Source: an uncultured Bacteroidota bacterium (GTDB lineage Bacteria > Bacteroidota > Bacteroidia > Flavobacteriales > Flavobacteriaceae). Taken from it: a DNA stretch of 64,000 nt. Shown in pieces: positions 9,160 through 17,456 of the stretch. The notes under the pieces were generated by a model that ran no database searches, was not told where the DNA came from, and saw only the letters and a list, made by a program, of their open reading frames with translations. A program made the position numbers and the translations under genes. The stretch covers positions 32,115 to 96,114 of the forward strand of contig CACERG010000004.1 in NCBI GenBank assembly GCA_902561795.1, read 5' to 3'. Position 1 is the first letter of the stretch, and each line of letters opens with the position of its first letter.

Positions 9160-10027
9160 TTATTTAGTTACTGGCTCAAATGGTCAGTTAGGGAAGTGTT
9201 TTCGTGCTGTAAAGAGAGAGTTTCCTAAACATGAATTAATATTTGCAACAAAAAAGGAAGTTGACATAAACAGACCCAAAACACTTTCCTTTTTTTTTAA
9301 AAAACGCCCTTTTATAAAAGGAATTATAAATTGTGCTGCCTATACCAAGGTAGATAAAGCTGAAAAAAAATCAGAAAAAGCAAATCAAATTAATGTAGTT
9401 GGACTAAAAAATTTGATTTCTTTTGCAGAGGATAAAAGGCTCTTTATAATTAATTTTTCAACAGATTATATTTTTGATGGAACTAGTAAATTTCCTCATT
9501 CGGAAGATCACATTCCAAATCCATTAAATATATATGGGAAAACTAAATATATAGGGGAACAACTCCTCAAAAAAGCTGCATGTCTTAACACCACTTTCAG
9601 AGTATCTTGGTTGTTTAGCCCATATGGCTCTAATTTTGTAAAAACAGTTTTACCAACTATTAATACAAATAATATCCTCAGTGTTGTCAATGATCAACAT
9701 GGACGATTAACTTATGGAATTGATCTTGCCAGGGTAGTATTATCAAATATTGATCAAAATCATTTATTTGATTATGATTGTTACAACTATGCTCTTATGG
9801 GTGAAACAACCTGGTTCGATCTAGCAAAAAAAATTAAATCAATAAAAAATAGTAATTGTGAAATAATTCCCTGCTCTTCAAAACAGTATTTCACTTGTGC
9901 AATAAGGCCTAAAAACTCTATTTTAGATACAAGGAGAATTGAAAATCATTTGTCATTGAAAATTTTAGATTGGAAGAGCGCATTAGAGGATTGTTTAAAT
10001 CGAATAGAGGGGGAAAAGGCGATATGA
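9152..10027 (+). CDS. rmlD: dTDP-4-dehydrorhamnose reductase RmlD
   Basis: SDR reductase that makes dTDP-L-rhamnose from the 4-keto intermediate with NAD(P)H. I place the start at ATG 9152, inside the rmlC end, which gives MPSYLVTGSNGQLGK with the cofactor loop GSNGQLG at 8-14 (291 residues). An upstream ATG at 9131 would add 7 residues with no family match. FSTDYIFDG and IYGKTKYIGE (Tyr, Lys) form the active site. The stop overlaps the rmlB start (ATGA), so translation of the four rml genes is probably coupled. Confidence 0.93.
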   Translation: MPSYLVTGSNGQLGKCFRAVKREFPKHELIFATKKEVDINRPKTLSFFFKKRPFIKGIINCAAYTKVDKAEKKSEKANQINVVGLKNLISFAEDKRLFIINFSTDYIFDGTSKFPHSEDHIPNPLNIYGKTKYIGEQLLKKAACLNTTFRVSWLFSPYGSNFVKTVLPTINTNNILSVVNDQHGRLTYGIDLARVVLSNIDQNHLFDYDCYNYALMGETTWFDLAKKIKSIKNSNCEIIPCSSKQYFTCAIRPKNSILDTRRIENHLSLKILDWKSALEDCLNRIEGEKAI

Positions 10028-11016
10028 GTAAAAGTAAATCGATTTTAATTACTGGGGGAGCGGGGTTTATAGGTTCTCATCTAGTTAGAAAATTAATCAA
10101 AGATTATCCTAATTACAAAATTGTAAATCTTGATTCATTAACATATGCCTCAAACTTTAAAAATCTTGAAAACTATAAATCATTCACAAATTATAAATTT
10201 ATTAAGGGTGATATTAGGAAATTAGATTTTCTCCAAGAACTATTTAAATCAAATAATTTTGATATTGTTGTCCATCTAGCAGCTGAGTCACATGTTGATA
10301 ATTCTATTAAGAATCCTTTTCAATTTATTTCAACTAATATTCTAGGAACACATAACCTACTTGAAATTGCTAGGGACCATTGGGGCAAAAATAAAAAAGA
10401 TAAACTTTTCTATCATATTTCTACAGATGAGGTATTTGGAAGTCTAGAGGATGGTGGGAAATTTTCAGAAGATAGTCATTATGATCCAAGATCCCCATAC
10501 TCTGCTTCAAAAGCAGCATCAGACCACTTAGTTAGAGCTTATTATCATACCTATGATCTTCCAGTTGTTATATCTAATTGTTCTAATAATTATGGACCCG
10601 CACAACATTATGAAAAGCTTATTCCTTTAATGATTCAAAATATTGTTAATAAAAAATCACTTCCTGTTTATGGAGATGGTAAAAATATAAGAGATTGGTT
10701 GTACGTAGAAGATCATGTGGAAGCAATTGATTTGATTCTACATAAGGGTAAAATTGGCGAAACTTATCTCATTGGAGGAGAAAACGAAAAAAGAAATATT
10801 GATTTAGTTTTTAAATTAATTAAATTGACAGATTCTGTATTAGGACGTTCTGAGGGATTTTCAAAAAAGCTGATTCATTTTATGCCTGATCGTCCTGGTC
10901 ACGATTACAGATATGCAATTGATAATTCAAAAATTAAAGAGGAATTGGGGTGGAAGCCAAAAACACCATTTGAATTAGGTCTTGATAAAACAGTTAGATA
11001 TTATTTGGGGTTGTAA
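10024..11016 (+). CDS. rmlB: dTDP-glucose 4,6-dehydratase RmlB
   Basis: Extended SDR of 330 residues from ATG 10024, chosen because it overlaps the rmlD stop by 4 bases and puts the NAD loop LITGGAGFIGSH near residues 8-19; the longer frame from 9970 adds 18 unrelated residues. HISTDEVFGS and SPYSASKAASDH carry the catalytic Thr, Asp-Glu and Tyr-xxx-Lys. RmlB dehydrates dTDP-glucose, the second pathway step. Being last in the order A-C-D-B it closes the rhamnose set and the polysaccharide locus. Confidence 0.95.
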   Translation: MSKSKSILITGGAGFIGSHLVRKLIKDYPNYKIVNLDSLTYASNFKNLENYKSFTNYKFIKGDIRKLDFLQELFKSNNFDIVVHLAAESHVDNSIKNPFQFISTNILGTHNLLEIARDHWGKNKKDKLFYHISTDEVFGSLEDGGKFSEDSHYDPRSPYSASKAASDHLVRAYYHTYDLPVVISNCSNNYGPAQHYEKLIPLMIQNIVNKKSLPVYGDGKNIRDWLYVEDHVEAIDLILHKGKIGETYLIGGENEKRNIDLVFKLIKLTDSVLGRSEGFSKKLIHFMPDRPGHDYRYAIDNSKIKEELGWKPKTPFELGLDKTVRYYLGL

Positions 11017-11038
11017 ATTTTGGTAATCTAATATTAGA

Positions 11039-11416
11039 ATGAAATATACTGTATTAAGTCAAGGGTTATTTTTCCTCAGGGTTAGTTGTTCGAGTCTTTT
11101 TTTTACTCATGGTTATAGTAAGGTTTTAAAAATTATTAATGGTGATTTTACATTTAGTGATCCAATTGGAATTGGACCTTTCCCTTCACTTATACTCACT
11201 ACCTTTGCTGAATTTATTGTCCCAATTTTTATAATAATTGGATGGAAAACGAGGTTTTTCTGTATTTTTCCAATTTTAACAATGTTTGTTGCTTTTATAA
11301 TCAAACATGATGGAGATCCATTTTCGAAAAAAGAGAAATCACTTTTGTACTTACTATTATTTATTTCTTTGATAATTATGGGCCCTGGTAAGTATTCTAT
11401 TGACAATAAATTGTGA
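11039..11416 (+). CDS. DoxX family membrane protein
   Basis: 125 residues, very hydrophobic, with about four membrane segments and the early FLRVSCSSLFFTHGYSKVLKI stretch typical of DoxX/DoxD-like proteins (an arginine in helix 1, then a glycine-rich turn). These inner-membrane proteins are widespread in Bacteroidota; some are linked to redox stress or terminal oxidases, but most lack a tested role. It starts 22 bases after rmlB and may be read through from that operon. No partner gene here points to a specific function. Confidence 0.75.
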   Translation: MKYTVLSQGLFFLRVSCSSLFFTHGYSKVLKIINGDFTFSDPIGIGPFPSLILTTFAEFIVPIFIIIGWKTRFFCIFPILTMFVAFIIKHDGDPFSKKEKSLLYLLLFISLIIMGPGKYSIDNKL

Positions 11417-11427
11417 CTTACACTAAA

Positions 11428-11457
11428 TTGTTTTATTATTAAAAAGCACTATATTTG
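11428..11457 (+). promoter_or_regulatory. Promoter of rplU-rpmA
   Basis: TTG at 11428-11430, a 19-base spacer, then TATATTTG at 11450-11457. This fits the Bacteroidota sigma-A promoter (TTG, 17-23 bases, TAnnTTTG) and lies 20 bases before the rplU ATG, implying a leader of roughly 15 bases. Confidence 0.75.
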
Positions 11458-11477
11458 CCGACCATAATGAAGTATTA

Positions 11478-12029
11478 ATGTATGCAATTGTAGAAATAGC
11501 TGGAAAACAGTTTAAGGTTAATCAAAACCAGAAACTTTTTGTTAATCGACTGTCTGAAAAAGAGGGTTCTAAAGTATCTTTTGATAAGGTTTTTTTGTAC
11601 GATGACGGAGGGAAAGTTTCTATTGGAGAACCTTCAATTTCTGGAGCTTCAGTGGAGGCTAAGGTCTTAAGTCATTTGAAAGATGACAAAATAATTGTTT
11701 TCAAGAAAAAAAGACGTAAAGGGTATCGTGTCAAAAACGGACATCGCCAAGCATTAACTGAACTGCTAATTGAAAAAATTCTGGTAAACGGATCTAAGCC
11801 TAAAGCTTCTAGGCAAGAAAGACCTGATGTTAAATCAAAATCATTACCTAAAAAGGAAATCAAGGCGAAAACATCTGCTAAAGAAAAAAAGTCTTCTGGT
11901 GAAGTTAAAACAAAGGATCTAAATAGTATGACATTATCAGAGCTAAAAAAAGAAGCAAAATCTAAGAAGATTAGTGGCATATCATCCATGAAAAAATCTG
12001 ATTTGATTGCTGCATTATCAAAGAAATAA
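11478..12029 (+). CDS. rplU: 50S ribosomal protein L21 with C-terminal SAP/HeH-like extension
   Basis: Residues 1 to about 100 are ribosomal protein L21 (MYAIVEIAGKQFKV at the start, KKKRRKGYRVKNGHRQ rRNA-binding loop). Standard L21 has ~103 residues; this has 183. The extra part is a Lys/Ser-rich linker (about 105-150) followed by LNSMTLSELKKEAKSKKISG and MKKSDLIAALSKK, the helix-extended loop-helix pattern of SAP/Rho-N-like nucleic-acid-binding domains. Extended L21 proteins are known in Flavobacteriia. It is followed 18 bases later by rpmA, the usual partner. Confidence 0.95.
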   Translation: MYAIVEIAGKQFKVNQNQKLFVNRLSEKEGSKVSFDKVFLYDDGGKVSIGEPSISGASVEAKVLSHLKDDKIIVFKKKRRKGYRVKNGHRQALTELLIEKILVNGSKPKASRQERPDVKSKSLPKKEIKAKTSAKEKKSSGEVKTKDLNSMTLSELKKEAKSKKISGISSMKKSDLIAALSKK

Positions 12030-12047
12030 CAATTAAAATTTTTTAAA

Positions 12048-12308
12048 ATGGCTCACAAAAAAGGGGTAGGAAGTTCTAAAAACGGCAGAGAATCAGAATC
12101 TAAAAGGTTAGGTGTTAAAATTTTTGGCGGCCAAACTGCCCGTGCTGGAAATATTATAATCCGTCAAAGGGGTACAGCTCATAATGCTGGGGAAAATGTT
12201 TACCTCGGCAAAGATCATACTCTGCATGCTAGGGTCGATGGAGTTGTTACATTCACAAAAAAGAAAAACAACAAATCTTTTGTTTCTGTTACACCTTTTA
12301 AAAATTAA
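12048..12308 (+). CDS. rpmA: 50S ribosomal protein L27
   Basis: 86 residues, full length. The N-terminus [20 protein letters not shown] reaches toward the peptidyl-transferase centre in the 50S subunit, and [17 protein letters not shown] follows. There is no cleavable N-terminal leader like that of Firmicutes. It is co-transcribed with rplU and followed by a strong hairpin terminator. Confidence 0.97.
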   Translation: MAHKKGVGSSKNGRESESKRLGVKIFGGQTARAGNIIIRQRGTAHNAGENVYLGKDHTLHARVDGVVTFTKKKNNKSFVSVTPFKN

Positions 12309-12327
12309 AACTTAGGGTTCACAAAAT

Positions 12328-12356
12328 AAAAAGCTCGTCACTTAGGCGAGCTTTTT
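12328..12356. terminator. Bidirectional intrinsic terminator between rpmA and ahcY
   Basis: GCTCG (12333-12337) pairs with CGAGC (12347-12351) around a 9-base loop; the stem is flanked by AAAAA on the left and TTTTT on the right, so it gives a U-tract on either strand. It lies between two convergent genes, 20 bases after rpmA and 26 before the ahcY end. Confidence 0.85.
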
Positions 12357-12381
12357 ATTTTAATTGATAATATAGGTTTTA

Positions 12382-13701
12382 TTAATATCGATAGTATTCT
12401 GGTTTGAAAGGCCCTTCTGTTTGTACACCAATATAACTCGCCTGATCTTTTGAAAGCTCCTCTAATTCTATTCCAAGATGATCTAAATGAAGCAAAGCGA
12501 CTTTTTCATCTAGCGTTTTAGGTAACATATAGACCTTATTTTCATATGAATCAGAATTTTTCCACAATTCAATCTGAGCTAAAACTTGATTAGTAAAAGA
12601 GTTACTCATCACAAAACTTGGATGTCCAGTTGCACAACCAAGATTTACTAACCTGCCTTCAGCTAAGACTATTATTTGTTTATTTTTTTCTAGAGTATAC
12701 AAGTCAACTTGAGGTTTGATTTCAGTTTTTGTATGGCCATAATTTTCGTTTAACCAACTCATATCGATTTCATTATCAAAATGACCTATATTACATATGA
12801 TAGCTTTGTCTTTCATTGCAAGAAAATGATCATCGCATACGATATCTTTATTTCCAGTTGCAGTACAGATGATATCCATATCTTTTATAACTGTTGATAA
12901 TTTCTTAACCTCATAACCATCCATTGAAGCTTGAAGTGCACAGATTGGGTCTATTTCTGTAACAGTGACGATTGCTCCAGCACCTCTAAATGAAGCAGCT
13001 GTTCCTTTTCCGACGTCACCATATCCACATACAATAACTCTTTTTCCTGCAAGCATAATATCAGTTGCACGACGCACTGCGTCAACAGCACTTTCTTTAC
13101 AACCGTATTTGTTGTCAAATTTAGATTTTGTAACAGAATCATTTACATTTATTGCAGGAATTGGTAATGTTCCATTATTAAATCTTTCATACAAACGATG
13201 AACACCAGTTGTTGTTTCTTCAGAAAGACCTTTTATCTCGGTTACTAACTCTGGATAATTATCAAAAACCATATTCGTTAAGTCGCCACCATCATCTAGA
13301 ATCATATTTAGAGGCTTTTTGTCTTCACCAAAATGAATTGTTTGCTCAATACACCAATTAAATTCTTTTTCTGTCATTCCTTTCCAAGCGTATACTGGTA
13401 TACCAGCTTTTGCGATAGCAGCTGCAGCGTGATCTTGTGTAGAAAAGATATTGCATGAACTCCATGTAACATCCGCGCCAAGCTCTACTAAGGTTTCGAT
13501 TAGCACAGCAGTTTGAATAGTCATATGTAGACAGCCAGCTATACGAGCTCCCTTAAGAGGTTTCTTAGACCCATATTCTTTTCTTAATGCCATTAGGCCA
13601 GGCATTTCCTTTTCAGCGAGTTTTATTTCTTTTCTACCCCACTCTGCAAGAGAAATGTCCTTTACTTTGTAAGGAGTATGTTGTGATATTTTTGTGCTCA
13701 T
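12382..13701 (-). CDS. ahcY: Adenosylhomocysteinase (SAH hydrolase)
   Basis: 439 residues, normal bacterial length. It splits S-adenosylhomocysteine to adenosine and homocysteine, removing the product inhibitor of methyltransferases. Visible signatures are [13 protein letters not shown] near the N-terminus, [12 protein letters not shown] with the catalytic Lys and Asp, and the NAD site [19 protein letters not shown]. The C-terminus ends KPEYYRY, carrying the conserved Lys-x-x-x-Tyr-Arg-Tyr that reaches into the neighbouring subunit. It has its own well-matched promoter upstream. Confidence 0.97.
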   Translation of the reverse strand: MSTKISQHTPYKVKDISLAEWGRKEIKLAEKEMPGLMALRKEYGSKKPLKGARIAGCLHMTIQTAVLIETLVELGADVTWSSCNIFSTQDHAAAAIAKAGIPVYAWKGMTEKEFNWCIEQTIHFGEDKKPLNMILDDGGDLTNMVFDNYPELVTEIKGLSEETTTGVHRLYERFNNGTLPIPAINVNDSVTKSKFDNKYGCKESAVDAVRRATDIMLAGKRVIVCGYGDVGKGTAASFRGAGAIVTVTEIDPICALQASMDGYEVKKLSTVIKDMDIICTATGNKDIVCDDHFLAMKDKAIICNIGHFDNEIDMSWLNENYGHTKTEIKPQVDLYTLEKNKQIIVLAEGRLVNLGCATGHPSFVMSNSFTNQVLAQIELWKNSDSYENKVYMLPKTLDEKVALLHLDHLGIELEELSKDQASYIGVQTEGPFKPEYYRY

Positions 13702-13713
13702 ATTGTACCTTTG
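13681..13713 (+). promoter_or_regulatory. Candidate promoter for the PPTase operon
   Basis: TTG at 13681-13683, 22 bases, then TACCTTTG at 13706-13713, which fits TAnnTTTG. It lies 43 bases before the PPTase ATG and overlaps the start of ahcY on the other strand. Confidence 0.4.
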
Positions 13714-13726
13714 TTAAAAGCGAGGT

Positions 13727-13756
13727 CAAAAATACAATCTTTTTTACTTTTTTCAA
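13727..13756 (-). promoter_or_regulatory. Promoter of ahcY
   Basis: On the minus strand TTG (13756-13754), exactly 19 bases, then TATTTTTG (13734-13727). It lies 25 bases before the ahcY ATG. The -33 element touches the PPTase start codon, so the two divergent promoters are interleaved. Confidence 0.75.
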
Positions 13757-14386
13757 ATGCCTGAATTTCTTAAAGAATCAATTGAAAATTTAACCCAATT
13801 TTCCATTTGGGAAATAGAAGAGTCGGAAGATGAACTCTCAGAAGGATTAACAATCTCAAAAATTGAAAAAAAAAAATTAAATCAACTTAAAAGTCATGTT
13901 CATAGAAAAGGGTACTTAGCGACAAGGCAGTTATTAAAAAAACTCGGAATTCCCCCTGGAAGTAATAAATACGATCAAAATGGCGCACCCTATCTAATTG
14001 ATGGGCGATATCTCTCAATTACTCATTCTAGAAACTTTGCTGCGGTGGCTGTGTCAGACAAAAAAGTTGGAATTGATTTAGAATTTTATCGAGACAAAAT
14101 TAAAAAAATAGGACCACGTTTTTTAAATATTGAAGAGACTGAAACATCTCAAGATTTTACTGATATAAAATACTTGACCAAGATATGGACAGCTAAAGAA
14201 GCGTTATATAAAATTTACAGTACACCTGGTATAAATTTTAAGTCCCAGTTGCATATTCAAAAATCTAGTAAGTCTAGTCCAATTGGATTTGGTTCGGTTT
14301 ATGATAGAGGAAAAACTTTTATTTATAATCTTTATTTTAGATATTACGAAAAGTTTTGCTTAAGCTTAGCGACTTCTAAATTTTAA
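13757..14386 (+). CDS. 4'-phosphopantetheinyl transferase superfamily protein
   Basis: 209 residues, Sfp-like. It transfers the phosphopantetheine arm of coenzyme A to acyl or peptidyl carrier proteins. The three family blocks are visible: SITHSRNFAAVAVS (87-100), VGIDLEFYRD (104-113, with the Mg-binding Asp and Glu), and WTAKEALYKI (144-153). No carrier protein gene is nearby, so the target (fatty-acid ACP or a pigment/aryl-polyene ACP) is unknown. It is divergent from ahcY and followed 4 bases later by the thiamine-binding protein gene. Confidence 0.88.
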   Translation: MPEFLKESIENLTQFSIWEIEESEDELSEGLTISKIEKKKLNQLKSHVHRKGYLATRQLLKKLGIPPGSNKYDQNGAPYLIDGRYLSITHSRNFAAVAVSDKKVGIDLEFYRDKIKKIGPRFLNIEETETSQDFTDIKYLTKIWTAKEALYKIYSTPGINFKSQLHIQKSSKSSPIGFGSVYDRGKTFIYNLYFRYYEKFCLSLATSKF

Positions 14387-14390
14387 ATCA

Positions 14391-14651
14391 ATGAAAATTT
14401 CAGTTGAATTAACTTTAGCTCCACTAAAAGATAATTACGTTCCTACAATAAAAAGTTTTATTAAAAAGCTTAGAAAGTTTAAAGTCATAATTAATGAGAC
14501 TCCATTAAGTACTCAGATCTATGGTGAATATGATGAGGTTATGAATATGATTATACCTATGATTCGTAAAACTTTTGAGGATGAAGATGCTGTAATGTTA
14601 CACATTAAAATGATGAAAGGTGATCGGAGCCAATATGAACCAGATTTTTGA
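14391..14651 (+). CDS. Thiamine-binding YkoF/MTH1187-family protein
   Basis: Small 86-residue protein with the ferredoxin-like MTH1187/YkoF pattern: MKISVELTLAPLKDNY at the start (the strand that binds the pyrimidine ring in YkoF), then TPLSTQIYGEYDEVMNMI. This family includes thiamine-binding proteins in HMP/thiamine transport loci. It has no signal peptide, so it should act in the cytoplasm. The next gene is a PnuC-type transporter and the locus ends with a TPP riboswitch and a TonB receptor, which supports a role in vitamin B1 capture. Confidence 0.75.
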   Translation: MKISVELTLAPLKDNYVPTIKSFIKKLRKFKVIINETPLSTQIYGEYDEVMNMIIPMIRKTFEDEDAVMLHIKMMKGDRSQYEPDF

Positions 14652-15267
14652 ATATTTAATTCGCCCTTATCAAGATTTGAACATCTTGGAAGTCATTCTA
14701 GAAATCTCTGCTGTGATTTTGGGTTTAACCAGTGTTTGGTTTGCCAAAAAAGATAAGGTTCTTGTATACCCGACAGGAATGCTTTCTACTTCAATTTTTG
14801 TGTATTTATTATTTAAAGCAGGGCTTTTAGGCGATATGCTTATTAATGCTTATTTTTTCATTGTGAGTATTTATGGATGGTATTTTTGGAGTAAGAAAAA
14901 AGATGGACAAATTTTAAATCCTATTTTAAAAATTAACAGAACGGAAATTAAATTGGGAATATTACTTTTTACATGTTCAATTATTTTTGTTTCTCTTATT
15001 TACTATTTATTTGGTAAGTGGACTGAATGGACTGCTCCCATTGACACCTTCACGACGGCAGTCTTTTTTGTTGCAATGTGGTTTATGGCTAAAAGAAAAT
15101 TGGAGCATTGGGTTTTATGGATAATTGGGGATCTTATTTCTATCCCATTATATTTATATAAAGGCTTAGCAATTACAAGTATTCAATACCTTGTTTTCAC
15201 GCTAATTGCTATATTTGGATACATCCAATGGTTAAAGATATACTACAAAAAAAAACAGATTGTTTAA
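14635..15267 (+). CDS. pnuT: PnuC/PnuT-family vitamin transporter (probably thiamine)
   Basis: About 210 residues with roughly seven membrane segments. I choose ATG 14635 (MNQIFEYLIRPYQD), which matches the usual PnuC start; ATG 14620 adds five residues. VYLLFKAGLLGDMLINAYFF and YGWYFWSKKK resemble the ligand-facing WxxW region of PnuC. PnuC proteins are facilitators that take up nicotinamide riboside, riboflavin or thiamine and depend on phosphorylation for trapping. Neighbours (YkoF-like binder, downstream TPP riboswitch with TonB receptor) favour thiamine (PnuT); nicotinamide riboside remains possible because the next gene is NadR-like. Confidence 0.8.
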   Translation: MNQIFEYLIRPYQDLNILEVILEISAVILGLTSVWFAKKDKVLVYPTGMLSTSIFVYLLFKAGLLGDMLINAYFFIVSIYGWYFWSKKKDGQILNPILKINRTEIKLGILLFTCSIIFVSLIYYLFGKWTEWTAPIDTFTTAVFFVAMWFMAKRKLEHWVLWIIGDLISIPLYLYKGLAITSIQYLVFTLIAIFGYIQWLKIYYKKKQIV

Positions 15268-15794
15268 AAATTGTTCTTTATGGCCCTGAGTCTTCTGGTA
15301 AAACTACTTTAGCAAAAACTCTAGCAGCTATTTACAATACTTCTTGGGTATCAGAATATGCAAGGAATTATCTTCAAGAAAAATGGGATAAAAAAAAAGA
15401 GGTTTGTAATTTAAATGATTTATCTCTAATAGTTAGAGGTCAGATTAAGTTGGAGAATGAGGCAATAAGAAGTGCTAACAAATTTGTTTTCTGTGATACT
15501 AACATTTTAGTTACAAAAATTTGGGCAGAAACACATTATGACGGGTATTGTCCACCTGAAATTGAAAAATATTCTAAGATTTTTCAATATGATTATTATT
15601 TTTTAACTGCAATTGATATTCCCTGGCAAGGAGATGATTTAAGAGACAGACCAAACAACAGAGAAGAAATGTTTGAGTCTTTCAAAAAATTGCTAGAAAT
15701 TAAAGGATTACCCTATACTGTATTAAAAGGCACAGTTAAAGAAAGAATAAACAAGGCAAAAAAAGTTTTGAATGAACTAAGTTCGAATAAATGA
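15228..15794 (+). CDS. NadR-like P-loop kinase (putative vitamin-trapping kinase)
   Basis: 188 residues, equivalent to the C-terminal ribosylnicotinamide kinase domain of NadR without its adenylyltransferase or DNA-binding parts. The Walker A GPESSGKTT is at 19-27; VSEYARNYLQEKW, FCDTNILVTKIWAE and GDDLRDRPNNRE follow, all typical of the family. It overlaps the transporter gene by 40 bases, so the two are translationally linked. NadR phosphorylates nicotinamide riboside; in this thiamine locus I infer that it may phosphorylate thiamine to thiamine monophosphate, feeding ThiL at 42369. That substrate is not proven by sequence. Confidence 0.8.
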   Translation: MVKDILQKKTDCLKIVLYGPESSGKTTLAKTLAAIYNTSWVSEYARNYLQEKWDKKKEVCNLNDLSLIVRGQIKLENEAIRSANKFVFCDTNILVTKIWAETHYDGYCPPEIEKYSKIFQYDYYFLTAIDIPWQGDDLRDRPNNREEMFESFKKLLEIKGLPYTVLKGTVKERINKAKKVLNELSSNK

Positions 15795-17296
15795 TTACTG
15801 AAAAAGATTTTGATAGCATAAAAGCAGATGGCAGATCATTAGAGCTCATAAAAAGGCAATATGAGCATTTGGTGGGGGAAAAAATAAAAATTTCTGGTAT
15901 TCGCCCTGCAATAATTGGGGATGGAATATTAGAAATGGATACTAAAGAAAAAAATAACGCCTTACAATATTTTAATACTAATTCAGACAAAAAAAGATGG
16001 ATTAAATTTGTACCTGCCTCTGGTGTAGCAAGTCGAATGTTTTCTTCACTCCAAAATTTCATTGAGGCAAGTGAGCAAGAGAATTTCGACTCATTAAAAT
16101 ATTTTAAATCGGAAGAAGGCTCGGTTATTCAAAAGCTCAAAAAACAATTTAAAAAGCTACCATTTTTTGAATCTATTTTTTCATCACTCTCAGGACAAAT
16201 TGATGAAGAAATGATGCATTCAAACTTATTTTTAAAAAAATTTATTAATGAGATTTTATCTAAATATGAAACCTTCCCAAAGGCCTTAATTCCCTTTTTT
16301 ATTGATAATAATGCTCAAGAATGGACACCATTTGAAGCCCAATTACTTGAGGTGACAAACCTAAGTGATCAGAAAAATTTAATTCCTCTTCATTTAACAA
16401 TTGATAAAAATCATAGGGAACTATTTGACAAATCTTTAGTTTCTTTTAAGAAAAAATTAAATAGTACGCATCAGGTTTCTTTTGATGTTCAATACTCCCA
16501 TCAGAATCGTCTTACAGATACTCCATTTATAGATCAAAAAAATTTTTTAGTACGCAATGAGCAAGGCAATATTGAATTTAGAAAAGGAGGACATGGCTCT
16601 TTGCTAGAAAATATAAATCTATTAGATGCGGATTGTATTTGGATAAAAAATATAGATAATATTCTCCTTGGCAAATCAAATGAAATTGGAGAAGAATGGA
16701 TGAGAATTTTAGCGGGAAAACTTCTGATGATTCAAAAAGATCTTTTTGGGCATCTAAATAATTTAGAGCAATTAAATATAGATCTGGATCTAGGACCAAC
16801 AATCAAATTTATTAAGGAAAATTTTGACCCAGAATATAATTATAAGGTAGAAAGCAAGCCACTGTATGAGGTGCTTTACGACTATTTACATCGCCCTATT
16901 CGTATTTGTGGTATGATACCAAATGAAGGTGCTACTGGTGGTGGGCCCTTCTGGAAAAATGATTTAAGAGGTCAAAGCCTTCAAATAATTGAAGGAGTTG
17001 AATTTGACCAAAGTATTAAAGAACACAAAAATGCAATTCGCTCTAGCACTCACTTTAACCCGGTAATTATGGTTTGTGGAATAACTGATCACAAAGGAGA
17101 TAAATATTCTCTTTTGGATTTTAGAGATGAAAAAAGGGCCATGATAAGCAAAAAAATATTTAAAAATAAACCAATCAAAATTCTTGAATGGCCGGGTTTA
17201 TGGAATGGAGGAATGGCAGAGTGGAATACAATTTTTATTCAGCTTCCTTCCGAAACATTTAATCCAGTAAAATCGGTAATAGATTTAATTAGATAG
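15791..17296 (+). CDS. DUF4301 family protein (nucleotidyltransferase-like motifs)
   Basis: 501 residues, recognisable as the Bacteroidota DUF4301 family, function unknown. It contains IKFVPASGVASRMFSSL, reminiscent of the LxAGxGTRM loop of sugar nucleotidyltransferases, GHGSLLENINLLDADCIWIK with IKNIDN, and RPIRICGMIPNEGATGGGPF, similar to motifs in UDP-sugar pyrophosphorylases. A GT-A nucleotidyltransferase-like fold is therefore an inference. The ATG overlaps the kinase stop by 4 bases and the gene is followed 24 bases later by the TPP riboswitch. Members of this family recur beside PnuC/NadR-like genes. Confidence 0.75.
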   Translation: MITEKDFDSIKADGRSLELIKRQYEHLVGEKIKISGIRPAIIGDGILEMDTKEKNNALQYFNTNSDKKRWIKFVPASGVASRMFSSLQNFIEASEQENFDSLKYFKSEEGSVIQKLKKQFKKLPFFESIFSSLSGQIDEEMMHSNLFLKKFINEILSKYETFPKALIPFFIDNNAQEWTPFEAQLLEVTNLSDQKNLIPLHLTIDKNHRELFDKSLVSFKKKLNSTHQVSFDVQYSHQNRLTDTPFIDQKNFLVRNEQGNIEFRKGGHGSLLENINLLDADCIWIKNIDNILLGKSNEIGEEWMRILAGKLLMIQKDLFGHLNNLEQLNIDLDLGPTIKFIKENFDPEYNYKVESKPLYEVLYDYLHRPIRICGMIPNEGATGGGPFWKNDLRGQSLQIIEGVEFDQSIKEHKNAIRSSTHFNPVIMVCGITDHKGDKYSLLDFRDEKRAMISKKIFKNKPIKILEWPGLWNGGMAEWNTIFIQLPSETFNPVKSVIDLIR

Positions 17297-17320
17297 AAAT
17301 TTTTAATTAATTTTATAGAC

Positions 17321-17393
17321 AATCTCAAAGGGGTGCCGTTAATGGCTGAGATCATACCCATTGAACCTGGGCGGGTAATGCTGCCAAGGGATT
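17321..17393 (+). ncRNA. TPP riboswitch (THI element)
   Basis: Conserved TPP aptamer parts are all present in order: GGGGTGCC (17330-17337), GGCTGAGA (17344-17351), ACCC then TTGAACCTG (17361-17369) and GGGTAATGC (17373-17381), then AAGGGATT. P1 can form between AATCTC (17321-17326) and GGGATT (17388-17393); the GCC/GGC pairs around GTTAAT form the P3 stem. It lies 61 bases before the ATG of the TonB-dependent receptor, so TPP should repress receptor synthesis. Confidence 0.96.
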
Positions 17394-17434
17394 AATAAAA
17401 ATGTAATTTTTAACACCAAATAATCGCCCCTTTT

Positions 17435-17456
17435 ATTTGAATTAATTTATTCAAAT
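17435..17456 (+). promoter_or_regulatory. Start-codon hairpin downstream of the TPP aptamer (expression platform candidate)
   Basis: Perfect inverted repeat ATTTGAAT (17435-17442) / ATTCAAAT (17449-17456) with loop TAATTT. The right arm includes the first two bases of the receptor ATG (17455). Just upstream, CGCCCCTTT (17425-17433) can pair with AAAGGGGTG (17327-17335) inside the aptamer. This arrangement fits a translational switch, though the switching order is inferred. Confidence 0.5.

Noticed and set aside
14635..15794. Reading the PnuC and NadR-like pair as a nicotinamide riboside salvage operon
   Set aside because: Possible, but the YkoF-like gene upstream and the TPP riboswitch/receptor downstream fit thiamine better; kept as the alternative.
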